A stretch of DNA of 64,000 bases, taken from assembly GCF_010686705.1 (NCBI RefSeq), contig NZ_JAAGWY010000005.1:186001-250000 (forward strand), read 5' to 3'. Origin of the DNA: Leifsonia tongyongensis (GTDB lineage Bacteria > Actinomycetota > Actinomycetes > Actinomycetales > Microbacteriaceae). Below the pieces are notes generated by a model. The model was given only the letters and a program-made list of their open reading frames with translations. It had not been told where the DNA came from and ran no database searches. This document shows positions 34,282 through 42,040 of the stretch, one piece after another (the stretch's first letter is position 1; every line of letters starts with the position of its first letter). The position numbers and the translations under genes are program-made.

Positions 34282-34658
34282 CGGACGACGACAACCTGAT
34301 CGAACCGGTGCCGGTCGTCCTCCTGCCGCCCAACTGGGACCGTCGGGGCGACGTCACGATCCCGCTTCGCGGTCGATACGTTGTCCAAACTGAGGCGAGC
34401 CGTTACCACCTCGACTTCGAGACGGGGTATTTGACTCGGTTTCGAGGCGAGCATGACTCGGAGGACCCGTTCGTGCCGCCGGCCAGTCACATGCGTTTCG
34501 ACGGAGAATCGTTGAAAATCCTTCGAGTTCTGCTGCTGAAGATCGGATGGCCGATGGTCGTCGATGTTCAACGGTTGGGGGACCCAACTGTCGTTGCCTT
34601 CACCCGCAGGACCACGACTTTCGTGAGCGCGATTACGCCTTCTGTGGGGACTCTATGA
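34278..34658 (+). CDS. unknown small protein coupled to metallophosphoesterase
   Basis: A 126-residue soluble protein (MTDDDNLIEPVPVVLLPPNWDR start) with mostly beta-strand character. Its ATG overlaps the metallophosphoesterase stop (ATGA), so co-expression is certain if the gene is real. No domain recognised. Between 34659 and 34939 an 87-codon frame starting at GTG 34662 follows directly but shows no family features. Confidence 0.6.
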   Translation: MTDDDNLIEPVPVVLLPPNWDRRGDVTIPLRGRYVVQTEASRYHLDFETGYLTRFRGEHDSEDPFVPPASHMRFDGESLKILRVLLLKIGWPMVVDVQRLGDPTVVAFTRRTTTFVSAITPSVGTL

Positions 34659-34939
34659 CGTGTGGAATGGAGCGTGACTCCGAAGCTCACCCTCCGCTTC
34701 GACGTGGTACGCGAGACGGCGTCTGGCATGTCAGCACGAAGTCCTCATCGCGACGTGGCAGGCTGGGCCCCCTATACGATTCTCGCTGTTACCGGCGCCT
34801 CTTCGGACCACGCGTGCGACTTGGGCGGCTGCTCGCGGCACCTGCGCCAAGGACTGATTGTCGCTCGAGTTCGCGACGGAATGCTGCAACGTACTAGCGG
34901 GCGGCGCGCTGACAAATCGCAATAGGGCAGACTCGGCGC

Positions 34940-35989
34940 ATGGATTCAAACCTGAACTCCCGACGGCCGAGCGAGGCATTGGTTGACATTCTGGGAATAT
35001 CGCTCTTCCTCGGGGTGATTCTCACTGTGACAATGAGCGCACTGGCTGGAGCCGATCTGGCGGCACTGTTTGCCCTTCTGAGTGCGGCCGGCGGTGAGCT
35101 CTATGGGCAGCTCGGGTGGGTGTTCGGGATTTTTTTCACCGCTCTCATAGCCTTCTACGTTGGGGTGATCGGCGATCAGATTTCTGACGAGCGTGGGCGT
35201 CTCCGGTTTGTTCTGGGTGCGATCGCTCAAACGATCGCTTCATTCATGCTCGTCGGACTTCTTGTCATCCTGTTTTCGTTCTTCAGCCATCCGGAGCGGT
35301 GGGCCACCCTACTTTTCATCGTCCCAGCTGCCGGTCTTGTATTGTTCCTGGCGACACAATTGGGAGCCTTCGTCATTCCAGACACGACAGTGAGGCTGCG
35401 TTTGGCCGCCGCCGATCGCGACCGGGCCAGAGCGACACTGCCCAGGCTGAAGCCTCGTTCGCGTCGCCCATGGCTTGCGGTATGGCTCGTCGATTCAACC
35501 CTCATCGGAGTGATCGCACTCATCGTCGGGCTCCCGGCAACAACCCCTCCCTCAGTACCTCTGCTCTTCGTATCCTTGGTTGCCGGATCTGCCCTGGTCA
35601 ATCTGTGGTGTGGGCTCGCGCGCTATTTATGGATTCTGGACGTGTCCCGCGCTTCTCGGACGCTCGACGTGGCTCTCGGCTTGAGTCCGATCGTGATCTT
35701 CGCCGGTCTTGGAATCGCTTTCGTGTTCACGTCAAGCCTGTGGGCTGGGCTCTCAATTCTCGTCATGGTCACGCTGTGTGCAGGCGTGACGACAATGCCG
35801 CTGCGCTGGAACCAGGCTGTGCCTCCACAGTGGCTCGTTGACTGGACGGTTGGGGGAGTAGTGATCCGGATCGCCGCGCGCTCAAGCGTGAAGCGATACG
35901 TCCGCGCAGTGAGAACCGTTCGCGAACTGGAGCGGGCGCCCGAGCGGAAGATTGCCTTTCCCGCCTTCGCGCAATCCCCGGATTCGTGA
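34940..35989 (+). CDS. polytopic membrane protein, unknown function
   Basis: A 349-residue membrane protein with about eight helices (for instance LVDILGISLFLGVILTVTMS, FGIFFTALIAFYVGVIG, LVGLLVILFSFF, LVLFLATQLGAFVIP, PIVIFAGLGIAFVFTS). A cytoplasmic loop near residues 150-175 is Arg-rich and a short basic C-terminal tail follows. Annotated only as membrane protein; no transporter motif is seen. It is transcribed in line with the metallophosphoesterase genes. Confidence 0.7.
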   Translation: MDSNLNSRRPSEALVDILGISLFLGVILTVTMSALAGADLAALFALLSAAGGELYGQLGWVFGIFFTALIAFYVGVIGDQISDERGRLRFVLGAIAQTIASFMLVGLLVILFSFFSHPERWATLLFIVPAAGLVLFLATQLGAFVIPDTTVRLRLAAADRDRARATLPRLKPRSRRPWLAVWLVDSTLIGVIALIVGLPATTPPSVPLLFVSLVAGSALVNLWCGLARYLWILDVSRASRTLDVALGLSPIVIFAGLGIAFVFTSSLWAGLSILVMVTLCAGVTTMPLRWNQAVPPQWLVDWTVGGVVIRIAARSSVKRYVRAVRTVRELERAPERKIAFPAFAQSPDS

Positions 35990-36166
35990 CGACGAAGCTG
36001 AACTCGTAGCCGGTGCGGCCAGCTGACCGCGGGTGGTGACTTGCCTAATGGGGGCACGCAACAAACCGCTCGAGCCTGGTCCGATGAGCTTGGACGTTGG
36101 CTATGAGACCCCGACAATTCTCGAACCAGTTAAAGCGATGACGGCTCTCAAGAGAAGCTGGGAGCG

Positions 36167-36520
36167 TCAGATTGTCGTGTACTGGCTCCAAGGAAGGTTG
36201 GACCATCCGAGGGAGGGCACAGCGGGGATTGGTGGAATTGGTGGAATCGGAGGGATGGGTGGGATTGCCGCGATGGGCGGAATTGGGGGTATCGCGGTAA
36301 TAGGAAGCAACGGGCCGTTGTTCGCTCCTGAAACGAACGCCACGGCGCCGCCAGATCGATCGCGGAAGAATCCATCTGCAAGGTGTCCGAATGTGCGTCC
36401 GTGCCGGGAGAAGAAGTGGGTGCCCTGTACCCATCCAATGGTCTGGCCACGCAGGTCCAGCACACGATCCGAAGCCATCCATCCGCAAACGCGTCCCCGG
36501 CGATCAAACACTGGCGTCAT
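36167..36520 (-). CDS. beta-flower-like protein with Ile-Pro repeat tail
   Basis: A 117-residue protein. The first 75 residues contain four similar short strands-and-turns (TPVFDRRGRVCGWM, VLDLRGQTIGWV, HFFSRHGRTFGHL, GFFRDRSGGAVAFV), each of the form strand-xxGxxxGW/GH, as in the 4-fold beta flower domain. After GPLLPI the tail is a run of IPPIPPI repeats ending SNLPWSQYTTI. The repeat is visible in DNA at 36221-36300 as GGTGGAATT-like units. ATG at 36520 was chosen because the first beta repeat starts right there. Function unknown. Confidence 0.6.
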   Translation of the reverse strand: MTPVFDRRGRVCGWMASDRVLDLRGQTIGWVQGTHFFSRHGRTFGHLADGFFRDRSGGAVAFVSGANNGPLLPITAIPPIPPIAAIPPIPPIPPIPPIPAVPSLGWSNLPWSQYTTI

Positions 36521-37022
36521 TGCAATCCTTTCCTGGTGCGAAGTGCTTCCATAGGGTATTGCATGCTCAGCTAGGCGGCGCGGAATCAACCGACTCCCGC
36601 CGCGAATACTCGCCGGACATGAGTGAACTATTTCCGACCGCTGTCGGGAACCACCTATTGCGCGCGATCGTTTTGCACGGCGTGGAGGCCGACGCAGTCA
36701 CCGACGGGGGCGCCTGGCGGGAGCACGCCCTCAGTGCAGCTTGGTAACAACGGGGGCGAGTGCGCACGACTGGGGTGCCTGTGTCCAAAGTGTACTATTT
36801 CGTCCAGTTTGCAGCATAGGATGTCTTCGGGGGGCTCGCCGGTCGGTCGAGGCCACCGTGGGCTCCCGTTCGTTCGGTTCAATTCGGACGGCGGGAGACC
36901 GCGGTGACAAAAGATAGAGGCTTGGCCCAAACCCGATCGCGTGACGTAACTGGAGATCGTCATCAGCAGCCGCTACTGACGACAGCCGATCGGATCAGAA
37001 CCAGCAAAGGAATACCGAAACG
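36521..37022. other. divergent intergenic region with motif copy 3
   Basis: About 500 bases between the minus-strand beta-flower gene and the plus-strand acetyltransferase gene. No convincing gene. It holds the third TGGACGAAATAGT word at 36793-36805. Confidence 0.4.
36793..36805 (-). promoter_or_regulatory. motif TGGACGAAATAGT (copy 3, minus strand)
   Basis: ACTATTTCGTCCA on the plus strand is the exact reverse complement of the 13-base core seen at 21300 and 24228. The far arm differs (ACA in place of CCA). It lies 217 bases before the acetyltransferase gene. Confidence 0.5.
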
Positions 37023-37481
37023 ATGACTAATGCGAGCGATTCGAGCAGCGGCGGCTTCGAGTACCGGGGCGGCTCCGGCAACCCGGACGGCGTTGGCAGC
37101 CTCACCCGGCACCAGGCGGTCCTCATCGATGAGGTGATCGCCGACGGCCACGCTCCTACGCTCAGCTTCTTCGTCAGGAACGACGACAAGACTCGGATCT
37201 ACGAGGCCATCGCCGGCGACACCGTGATCGCCGGCCTGACCTATAACTTCGCCAGCGATAACAGACTCGTGCTGGTGGCCACGGCAGTGTTCCCCGCGTA
37301 TCGCAAACAGGGGATCGCGTCCGAATTGATCCGCCGCGTCCTCAATGAGGTGCGCACCCAAGGCAAAACCGTCAGCATCATGTGCCCGATTGTCTGGGCA
37401 TTCATCGAGCGCAACCCCGAGTACGCTGACCTCGTCGACCCGAAGCATCCCGGCATGCCCAGGGGCGCACACCGGTCGTAA
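37023..37481 (+). CDS. GNAT-type N-acetyltransferase (YjdJ-like)
   Basis: A 152-residue protein. The first about 50 residues are extra and low in structure; the rest matches the short YjdJ-like GNAT group: YEAIAGDTVIAGLTYNF, LVATAVFPAYRKQGIASELIRRVL (acetyl-CoA binding A-motif region), TVSIMCPIVWAFIERNPEYADLV. These small acetyltransferases use acetyl-CoA on unknown amine acceptors. ATG at 37023 follows AAAGGAATACCGAAACG. Stands alone in the island. Confidence 0.85.
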   Translation: MTNASDSSSGGFEYRGGSGNPDGVGSLTRHQAVLIDEVIADGHAPTLSFFVRNDDKTRIYEAIAGDTVIAGLTYNFASDNRLVLVATAVFPAYRKQGIASELIRRVLNEVRTQGKTVSIMCPIVWAFIERNPEYADLVDPKHPGMPRGAHRS

Positions 37482-37507
37482 GGCGCTGACTCAGCGGGGG
37501 AGACTAG

Positions 37508-37648
37508 CCACTCCTCGTCGTCCTCGCCGGAGCAACAGCCCTGCTCTACCTGCGAGGGGCCTGCGAACACAAATACCGACGCTACGGCTACGGTGCCGGA
37601 CTAGGAGCGCTTCCCTTCGGGATAGTTTGCGCCGTGATCTCGATGTAA
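37508..37648 (+). pseudogene. remnant of a small membrane-protein gene
   Basis: An open stretch of 46 codons ending in TAA reads LLVVLAGATALLYLRGAC then ends LPFGIVCAVISM, clearly hydrophobic, but an in-frame TAG stands right before it and there is no ATG, GTG or TTG start. It looks like the 3' part of a broken gene. Confidence 0.35.
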
Positions 37649-37733
37649 TCGCCCCCGTTCGAGACCCCGATTCGGCAGGACATGCTGGCGGTGGGGGATG
37701 TCGGGGAGGGCCGGCACGTTATTCCTCAGAGAG

Positions 37734-37898
37734 TCAGCGTCCTCTGCGGGCAAAGACTGTGGCCGCGACAACGATTGCGACACTTACCAGCGCGACGATT
37801 CCCCAGAGCCACCATCCAGGCTCAAACGAGGTGCCGGTGTCGTTGCACCCTGCTGCGTTGGCGCATGAAGCGGCTATGTGAGTGAGTCGCAGTTTCGT
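37734..37898 (-). pseudogene. short single-helix membrane frame without start codon
   Basis: A 54-codon minus-strand stretch, open from an in-frame TGA to a TGA at 37734, reads CANAAGCNDTGTSFEPGWWL followed by a transmembrane helix (WGIVALVSVAIVVAATVFA) and a basic end RRGR. No standard start codon is in frame; a -1 frame offers ATG AAC GAA at 37904 region. Either a decayed gene or one needing a frameshift. Confidence 0.35.
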
Positions 37899-37996
37899 TC
37901 ATCCTTCTGTCCGCGCCGGTCGCTGTCGAGCGAGGCGATTCAGTGATCCGACTTGTGAGGACTCATCAAAGTGTTTCTACATGACGGGCAGGCCCT

Positions 37997-38134
37997 TTGG
38001 CGAGAGCGTCGTGTACTTCCGCGAAGTCAGCACTTCTGGCCGAACCCGTCGAGACCGCGGGGGTTATCGGCGTTGCCGCGGTTGTTGCGCTCGCCACTAC
38101 CGCACTCGTGTCGCTCGTACGCGGCAATCGCTGA
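37997..38134 (+). CDS. possible 45-residue single-helix membrane peptide
   Basis: TTG start, then ASCTSAKSALLAEPVETAG, a transmembrane segment (VIGVAAVVALATTALVSLV) and a basic end RGNR. The positive C-terminal end predicts N-out topology. The start and the ribosome-binding site (GGCAGG) are weak. It is the third short hydrophobic frame within 650 bases. Confidence 0.3.
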   Translation: MARASCTSAKSALLAEPVETAGVIGVAAVVALATTALVSLVRGNR

Positions 38135-38399
38135 CTAGCGCCTAGCCGTCTAGAGATCCGCGCCAAAAGAGGCGGGGGAGGCGGCGTCCAATTTCAGACT
38201 CAGTGGGGAACTGCGCGCCGGGACGGTCATCTGCTTGCGACGGACCCTTCACAGTCGAGCGCAGAGCACTCCGCAGCGCGAGCGCTCCCCCGTCGAACAG
38301 TATCGACTCGAGGGCGGCCCGATCTTATCGTCGCCGCAGCCATCGAAGACTGCGTGTCATGCCTCTTCAGTTCGGAGTTGGCTACGACGCCGTCCTGAC

Positions 38400-39008
38400 T
38401 CAGTCATTGAGAAGTATGGACAGCGCCCGCTCGGCAGCGACAATAGCCTCCGCCAACTTCGGGTTCAGCACCTGAAAATCGGAACTCCGACTGTCAAGCC
38501 AGGAAGAGAGATCGTGCAACTCCTCGACCAGCATTGCCGGATCAAACGACCAAACGTTCCCGTCCGGCCCGACCACCAACGCGGCATCCTGCAGTTCTTC
38601 CATAAGAACAGGCAGAGGATAGGCGCCGACATGTCCGGCACACCATAAACGATGCTGGCCGTCCCGCACAGGCGGATCCTCACCACAAAACGACAACGCC
38701 GTCACCACCGGTCTGAAAGTAGTCCAGTCGTGAACGACTGCCCACTCCTCCGAGCTCAGACGCCCGGAAACACTGACCGTCGACTCGACGACACCGGGAC
38801 GCCACTCATCGCCGACCAGACGTACCGCGTCGCGAACAACGCGAGCGATCTCAACCCAATCCAGGGCGCGATACGCCGGGTTGCCGCCACCGGTCGCCGC
38901 GTCGGGATCGACGCGCATCGGATTGCTGCTCGCATTAACCCAGAACCACGAGCCCGGGTAGGCGACACGAATGTCTTGCGCGACGGCTGTCGAATCCTTC
39001 TCTTTCAA
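38400..39008 (-). CDS. unknown protein
   Basis: A 202-residue soluble protein starting TTG (KEKDSTAVAQDIRVAYPGSWFW), with GGAGTGGAG ahead. Features visible: a central segment rich in Trp (WAVVHDWTTFRPVVTALSFCG), RLWCAGHVGAYPLPVLMEELQDAALVVGPDG, and a helical C-terminus (LNPKLAEAIVAAERALSILL). I recognise no family. The 265 bases before 38400 on the left show nothing assignable. Confidence 0.55.
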   Translation of the reverse strand: MKEKDSTAVAQDIRVAYPGSWFWVNASSNPMRVDPDAATGGGNPAYRALDWVEIARVVRDAVRLVGDEWRPGVVESTVSVSGRLSSEEWAVVHDWTTFRPVVTALSFCGEDPPVRDGQHRLWCAGHVGAYPLPVLMEELQDAALVVGPDGNVWSFDPAMLVEELHDLSSWLDSRSSDFQVLNPKLAEAIVAAERALSILLND

Positions 39009-39292
39009 GTGGGCTCCACTCCGGTCAATCAGCTGCTAGCTGGATAACGCTCTGAAGCTGGAAATGAACTACAACCATGTAGTTCGTCGGCATCACGCAG
39101 TAAAATCGACAGAGTAAGCAACGAAGCCTCGTTCAGTAAACAGTTTGCCGGACGAGGCAAACGGCCGAACGAGGCTCGAAGCGTTCTTCGAAGGGAACAG
39201 TTCGAGTATAAAACCGGATCGGACGTGGGGCGCTACTTGGCGTGGCCGCGAGCCGTGAAAGTGTCCGTGTTGCGGAAATGGAGAGAACCAAC

Positions 39293-39553
39293 ATGGCTAC
39301 CCGAGCTGTAACCCACACCCGAAAAGACCAGGCCGGCAACATCATCGGGCTGGGCAAACCGGGCGAATACTGGTCCGTCCGTTCCTCAGCTGACGCGATA
39401 AGCGACATCACCGCGGGGACGCACAGCTACTACGTCCCGTGGGCCACCGGATCAACCTGGATCGAGGTCGTCCGGGGCCATTACGGCCCCTACTTGCGGA
39501 CGGACGCCGACAACACGACCCGGAACAACCTTGACGACCTCCCCAACATCTGA
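39293..39553 (+). CDS. DUF3892 domain protein
   Basis: An 86-residue protein. The whole chain matches the DUF3892 pattern: AVTHTRKDQAGNIIGLGKPG, then WSVRSSADAISDITAGTHSYYV and VVRGHYGPYLRTDADNTTRNNLDDLP. The family is small, soluble, common in accessory regions, and of unknown function. ATG at 39293 is chosen over upstream starts because GGAGAG precedes it. It overlaps the next gene by about 23 bases. Confidence 0.8.
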   Translation: MATRAVTHTRKDQAGNIIGLGKPGEYWSVRSSADAISDITAGTHSYYVPWATGSTWIEVVRGHYGPYLRTDADNTTRNNLDDLPNI

Positions 39554-40046
39554 CAGGTCGTGGCTTCGCCGACGGAAGGAGACTCCGTCGGCGAAGCCGG
39601 TTGAACAGCAGCGCCTGATCCTCGACGAGCTGGCCAGGCAGATCGACGTCATCAACGCAAAGCAATCCGCGATTGTCGACCGGGCGGCGATCGTTGTTGC
39701 TGGCGACGTAGTCGTTTCTGTGCTCGTTGTCACCCAACAGGGACTCGGATGGCTGGCCATCCCGATCCTGCTATCGGTCGTGAGTGCGGTCTTTGCGCTG
39801 ATCGGTATCCGGCTTTGGAAGTCGACGGGTTCCCGGCTGAACAAGTCGACGATAGACACCCTCTTGACCAGTCCGCCCTACTCCGTTGGATATGGCTTCA
39901 TCCGGGACCGACTTGCCGAGTTGGACGCAGCCGTCCGGGACCTTGAACGGAAACAGAGATACATCAAACCTGCAACCTGGTGGCTCATCAGCGCGTGGGC
40001 GGCTGCCCTCGCCGTCGGCGTCCTGCAACACCTACATCTCGTATAG
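39531..40046 (+). CDS. membrane protein, possibly Pycsar/SLATT-like TM module
   Basis: A 171-residue protein. After a basic N-terminus comes a helix (EQQRLILDELARQIDVINAK) leading into two transmembrane segments (IVVAGDVVVSVLVV; LAIPILLSVVSAVFALIGIRLW), then a soluble stretch, and a last hydrophobic segment (WWLISAWAAALAVGVL). The helix plus paired TM layout resembles the TM modules of cyclic-nucleotide-gated defence effectors, but no nucleotide cyclase lies nearby. Starts TTG inside the DUF3892 gene; the start is uncertain. Confidence 0.6.
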   Translation: MTTSPTSDRSWLRRRKETPSAKPVEQQRLILDELARQIDVINAKQSAIVDRAAIVVAGDVVVSVLVVTQQGLGWLAIPILLSVVSAVFALIGIRLWKSTGSRLNKSTIDTLLTSPPYSVGYGFIRDRLAELDAAVRDLERKQRYIKPATWWLISAWAAALAVGVLQHLHLV

Positions 40047-40061
40047 AAAGGACTACCCAAA

Positions 40062-40208
40062 TTGGGAAACGAGAAACCGACCGGCGAATGGGACCCCACG
40101 CCGGAAGTTGAAACCCCATCAATGACCGCTAACGTCCTCACTCACGGTGCGAACACGACTTCATTCGCGACCCGGATCGTCGAACAGGGGGAAACTCGCG
40201 ACCGCTGA
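40062..40208 (+). CDS. possible 48-residue peptide
   Basis: TTG start 15 bases after the membrane-protein gene, with AAAGGA nine bases ahead, encodes GNEKPTGEWDPTPEVETPSM and ends VEQGETRDR. Soluble, low complexity, rich in Thr/Glu. Position in the operon and the ribosome-binding site support it modestly; no family. Confidence 0.35.
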   Translation: MGNEKPTGEWDPTPEVETPSMTANVLTHGANTTSFATRIVEQGETRDR

Positions 40209-40265
40209 ACGACCACGCACGCGCCGGAGGTCAAAGCTCCTGTGGGCTCCCAATAGGCTTCGAGC

Positions 40266-40760
40266 ATGGATTTCTGGTCGCAGTTCTGGGCAACGATGTG
40301 GGGTGCCCTAGCCGGGGCTGTCGTGGCGGGCGTGCTCTCTTGGTGGGTAGCGACGAGCACTCTGAAGTCACAGGCCTCACAGCGCTACGAGGACAACTTG
40401 GACACTGCGCTGGCGAAACTGTTCGAAGCGATCGCGCGCCACATTTCTGACATCGAACGTTGGCTTCGTAGCGGCATGCGCGACATCACAATGGCGCCCT
40501 TCGTCTCCCGGCTGCAGGTTGACGTTGACATCGCCTGGATGGCTGCAAAGTCGAAAGAGGACGCCACCGTGATGCTGTTCGTCGCGAAGGTTCTTTACGT
40601 CTTACCGAAGACCAAGTTGGAGTGGCGATTAACCGAGCTTCCCAATCTGGTCGAGAATGTCCGCGCCTGGAGGACCGACGAGGTCACAACGGATCAAATC
40701 GTGGGCTACCTTGATCGGCTCGCCGAAAGCGCCGACAGAAACGTGCGACTCGAACTCTAG
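40266..40760 (+). CDS. single-span membrane-anchored protein, unknown
   Basis: A 164-residue protein. N-terminal helix (FWATMWGALAGAVVAGVLSWWVA) anchors it in the membrane; the rest is a cytoplasmic helical domain (RYEDNLDTALAKLFEAIARHISDIE, DVDIAWMAAKSKEDATVMLFVAKVLY). Common in actinobacterial accessory regions without assigned function. ATG at 40266; the CDS stands alone between two short gaps. Confidence 0.65.
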   Translation: MDFWSQFWATMWGALAGAVVAGVLSWWVATSTLKSQASQRYEDNLDTALAKLFEAIARHISDIERWLRSGMRDITMAPFVSRLQVDVDIAWMAAKSKEDATVMLFVAKVLYVLPKTKLEWRLTELPNLVENVRAWRTDEVTTDQIVGYLDRLAESADRNVRLEL

Positions 40761-40952
40761 TCGAGGTGCGCTGGTCGATGTCGGTGGGGTACGGGCTGGT
40801 TGCTGTGTCTTCAAATTGCCGTTTGGTCGTAGTTCCGGTGTAGATCGATTCATGCCTGCCGACGACGGCCGTGCGCTCGATACGGTGTCCCTACGCGGAC
40901 AAGCGCCTCGAATCGAGAGTCGAGCGAGCAGCGGGCGTGCGATCATCGACCC

Positions 40953-41828
40953 GTGGGCATCCTCGATCGATTCCGTAAACAGTCGGCAACTACTGCGGTG
41001 GCGCCACCTCAGGCAGAGTCATCGGCCGAGAGCGATACGGCACAGATCAAGTTCCAGTTCTCGATCGAATACAGCCCACTGCTACCCGTCTCCGGGACGA
41101 CGACGATCGCCCGCGACGAAGCTCGAGCTCTCTTTGAACGCCATCAGCAACCCAACCTCGGGTACCTGGAATTGACGGCGGTACTTCAACGCGAGCCGTC
41201 AAACCCTGTCAACCCGGCGGCGGTCGCGGTCTTAGTCGAAGGGGAACGCATCGGATACTTGCCGTCCTATGCCGCGGAAACAGTCGACCTGAGTGTCCAG
41301 GGTTCACGCCAAGCACCGGTTCAGCTGTTCTCAGCTCTGAAAGCTGACGGGGTCCGCGTTGAAGGTTGGATCTGGATCGGCGACGAGCCGGCTCAATGGG
41401 AGTACAACTCCAACAACCGGCCGCCGATGACGCCTGAAGAGAAACGAACGGCGGCCGCGAAAGGCGCCGACCGAATGGTTGCTGAAGCCCTCACTGAGGG
41501 TGGTGCCAGGGCAGAGGCGTTCAAGGCAGGACAGGTGAACGGAATCCACTACCTGCAAACAGTCGAGCCAATCAAACAACTTAAGCGAGAAGGACGACTC
41601 GCAGAAGCCCTCCAACTCTGCTACATCGCTATCGAAGGCGCTGAGCGTGCCCGCGAAGGACGAGAACCCGCGCCCTGGTACACAGAGCAGGCGGCCATCA
41701 TCCTCCGAAAGCTTGGAAGGCGCGACGAGGAGATCGCGGTGCTTGAGCGATGGCTGGGTGCGACTCCGGCGGCACACCGGGAAGGCGGGATACAACAACG
41801 ACTTGCCAAGCTTCTTGAGGCCAATTGA
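40953..41828 (+). CDS. HIRAN-like domain protein with helical TPR-like tail
   Basis: A 291-residue protein, GTG start. Residues about 45-120 resemble a HIRAN-like strand-rich domain (YLELTAVLQREPSNPVNPAAVAVLVEGERIGYLPSYAAE is the diagnostic stretch, cut here: LQREPSNPVNPAAVAV, GERIGYLP). HIRAN domains recognise DNA ends or damaged DNA. The second half is helical (REGRLAEALQLCYIAIEGAE, AAIILRKLGRRDEEIAVLERW), like TPR repeats. Lies just before the ABC-3C system and could belong to the same defence island. No enzyme domain seen. Confidence 0.65.
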   Translation: MGILDRFRKQSATTAVAPPQAESSAESDTAQIKFQFSIEYSPLLPVSGTTTIARDEARALFERHQQPNLGYLELTAVLQREPSNPVNPAAVAVLVEGERIGYLPSYAAETVDLSVQGSRQAPVQLFSALKADGVRVEGWIWIGDEPAQWEYNSNNRPPMTPEEKRTAAAKGADRMVAEALTEGGARAEAFKAGQVNGIHYLQTVEPIKQLKREGRLAEALQLCYIAIEGAERAREGREPAPWYTEQAAIILRKLGRRDEEIAVLERWLGATPAAHREGGIQQRLAKLLEAN

Positions 41829-42040
41829 GGGGTCACCCGCCAACAGGCACAACGGACGACGTGCAAAGAGCGCCCAACTTGAACCCCGAACGTGGACCTT
41901 TGCCGACCATGAGGAGTCTGCGAGTGTAGGTTGGGCCGCAAGGAGTATCACCCAGCGCCCAGGAACGTCACCCCGAACGCTCCACGCCGCCGCATACAAC
42001 ATCGGTAGCCACACAACGCAGAACACGAATGGGGAACGAG

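Noticed and set aside
34662-34925. 87-codon plus-strand frame after the 34278 gene
   Set aside because: GTG start four bases after a stop is suggestive, but there is no family, no membrane or signal feature, and the composition is not distinctive.
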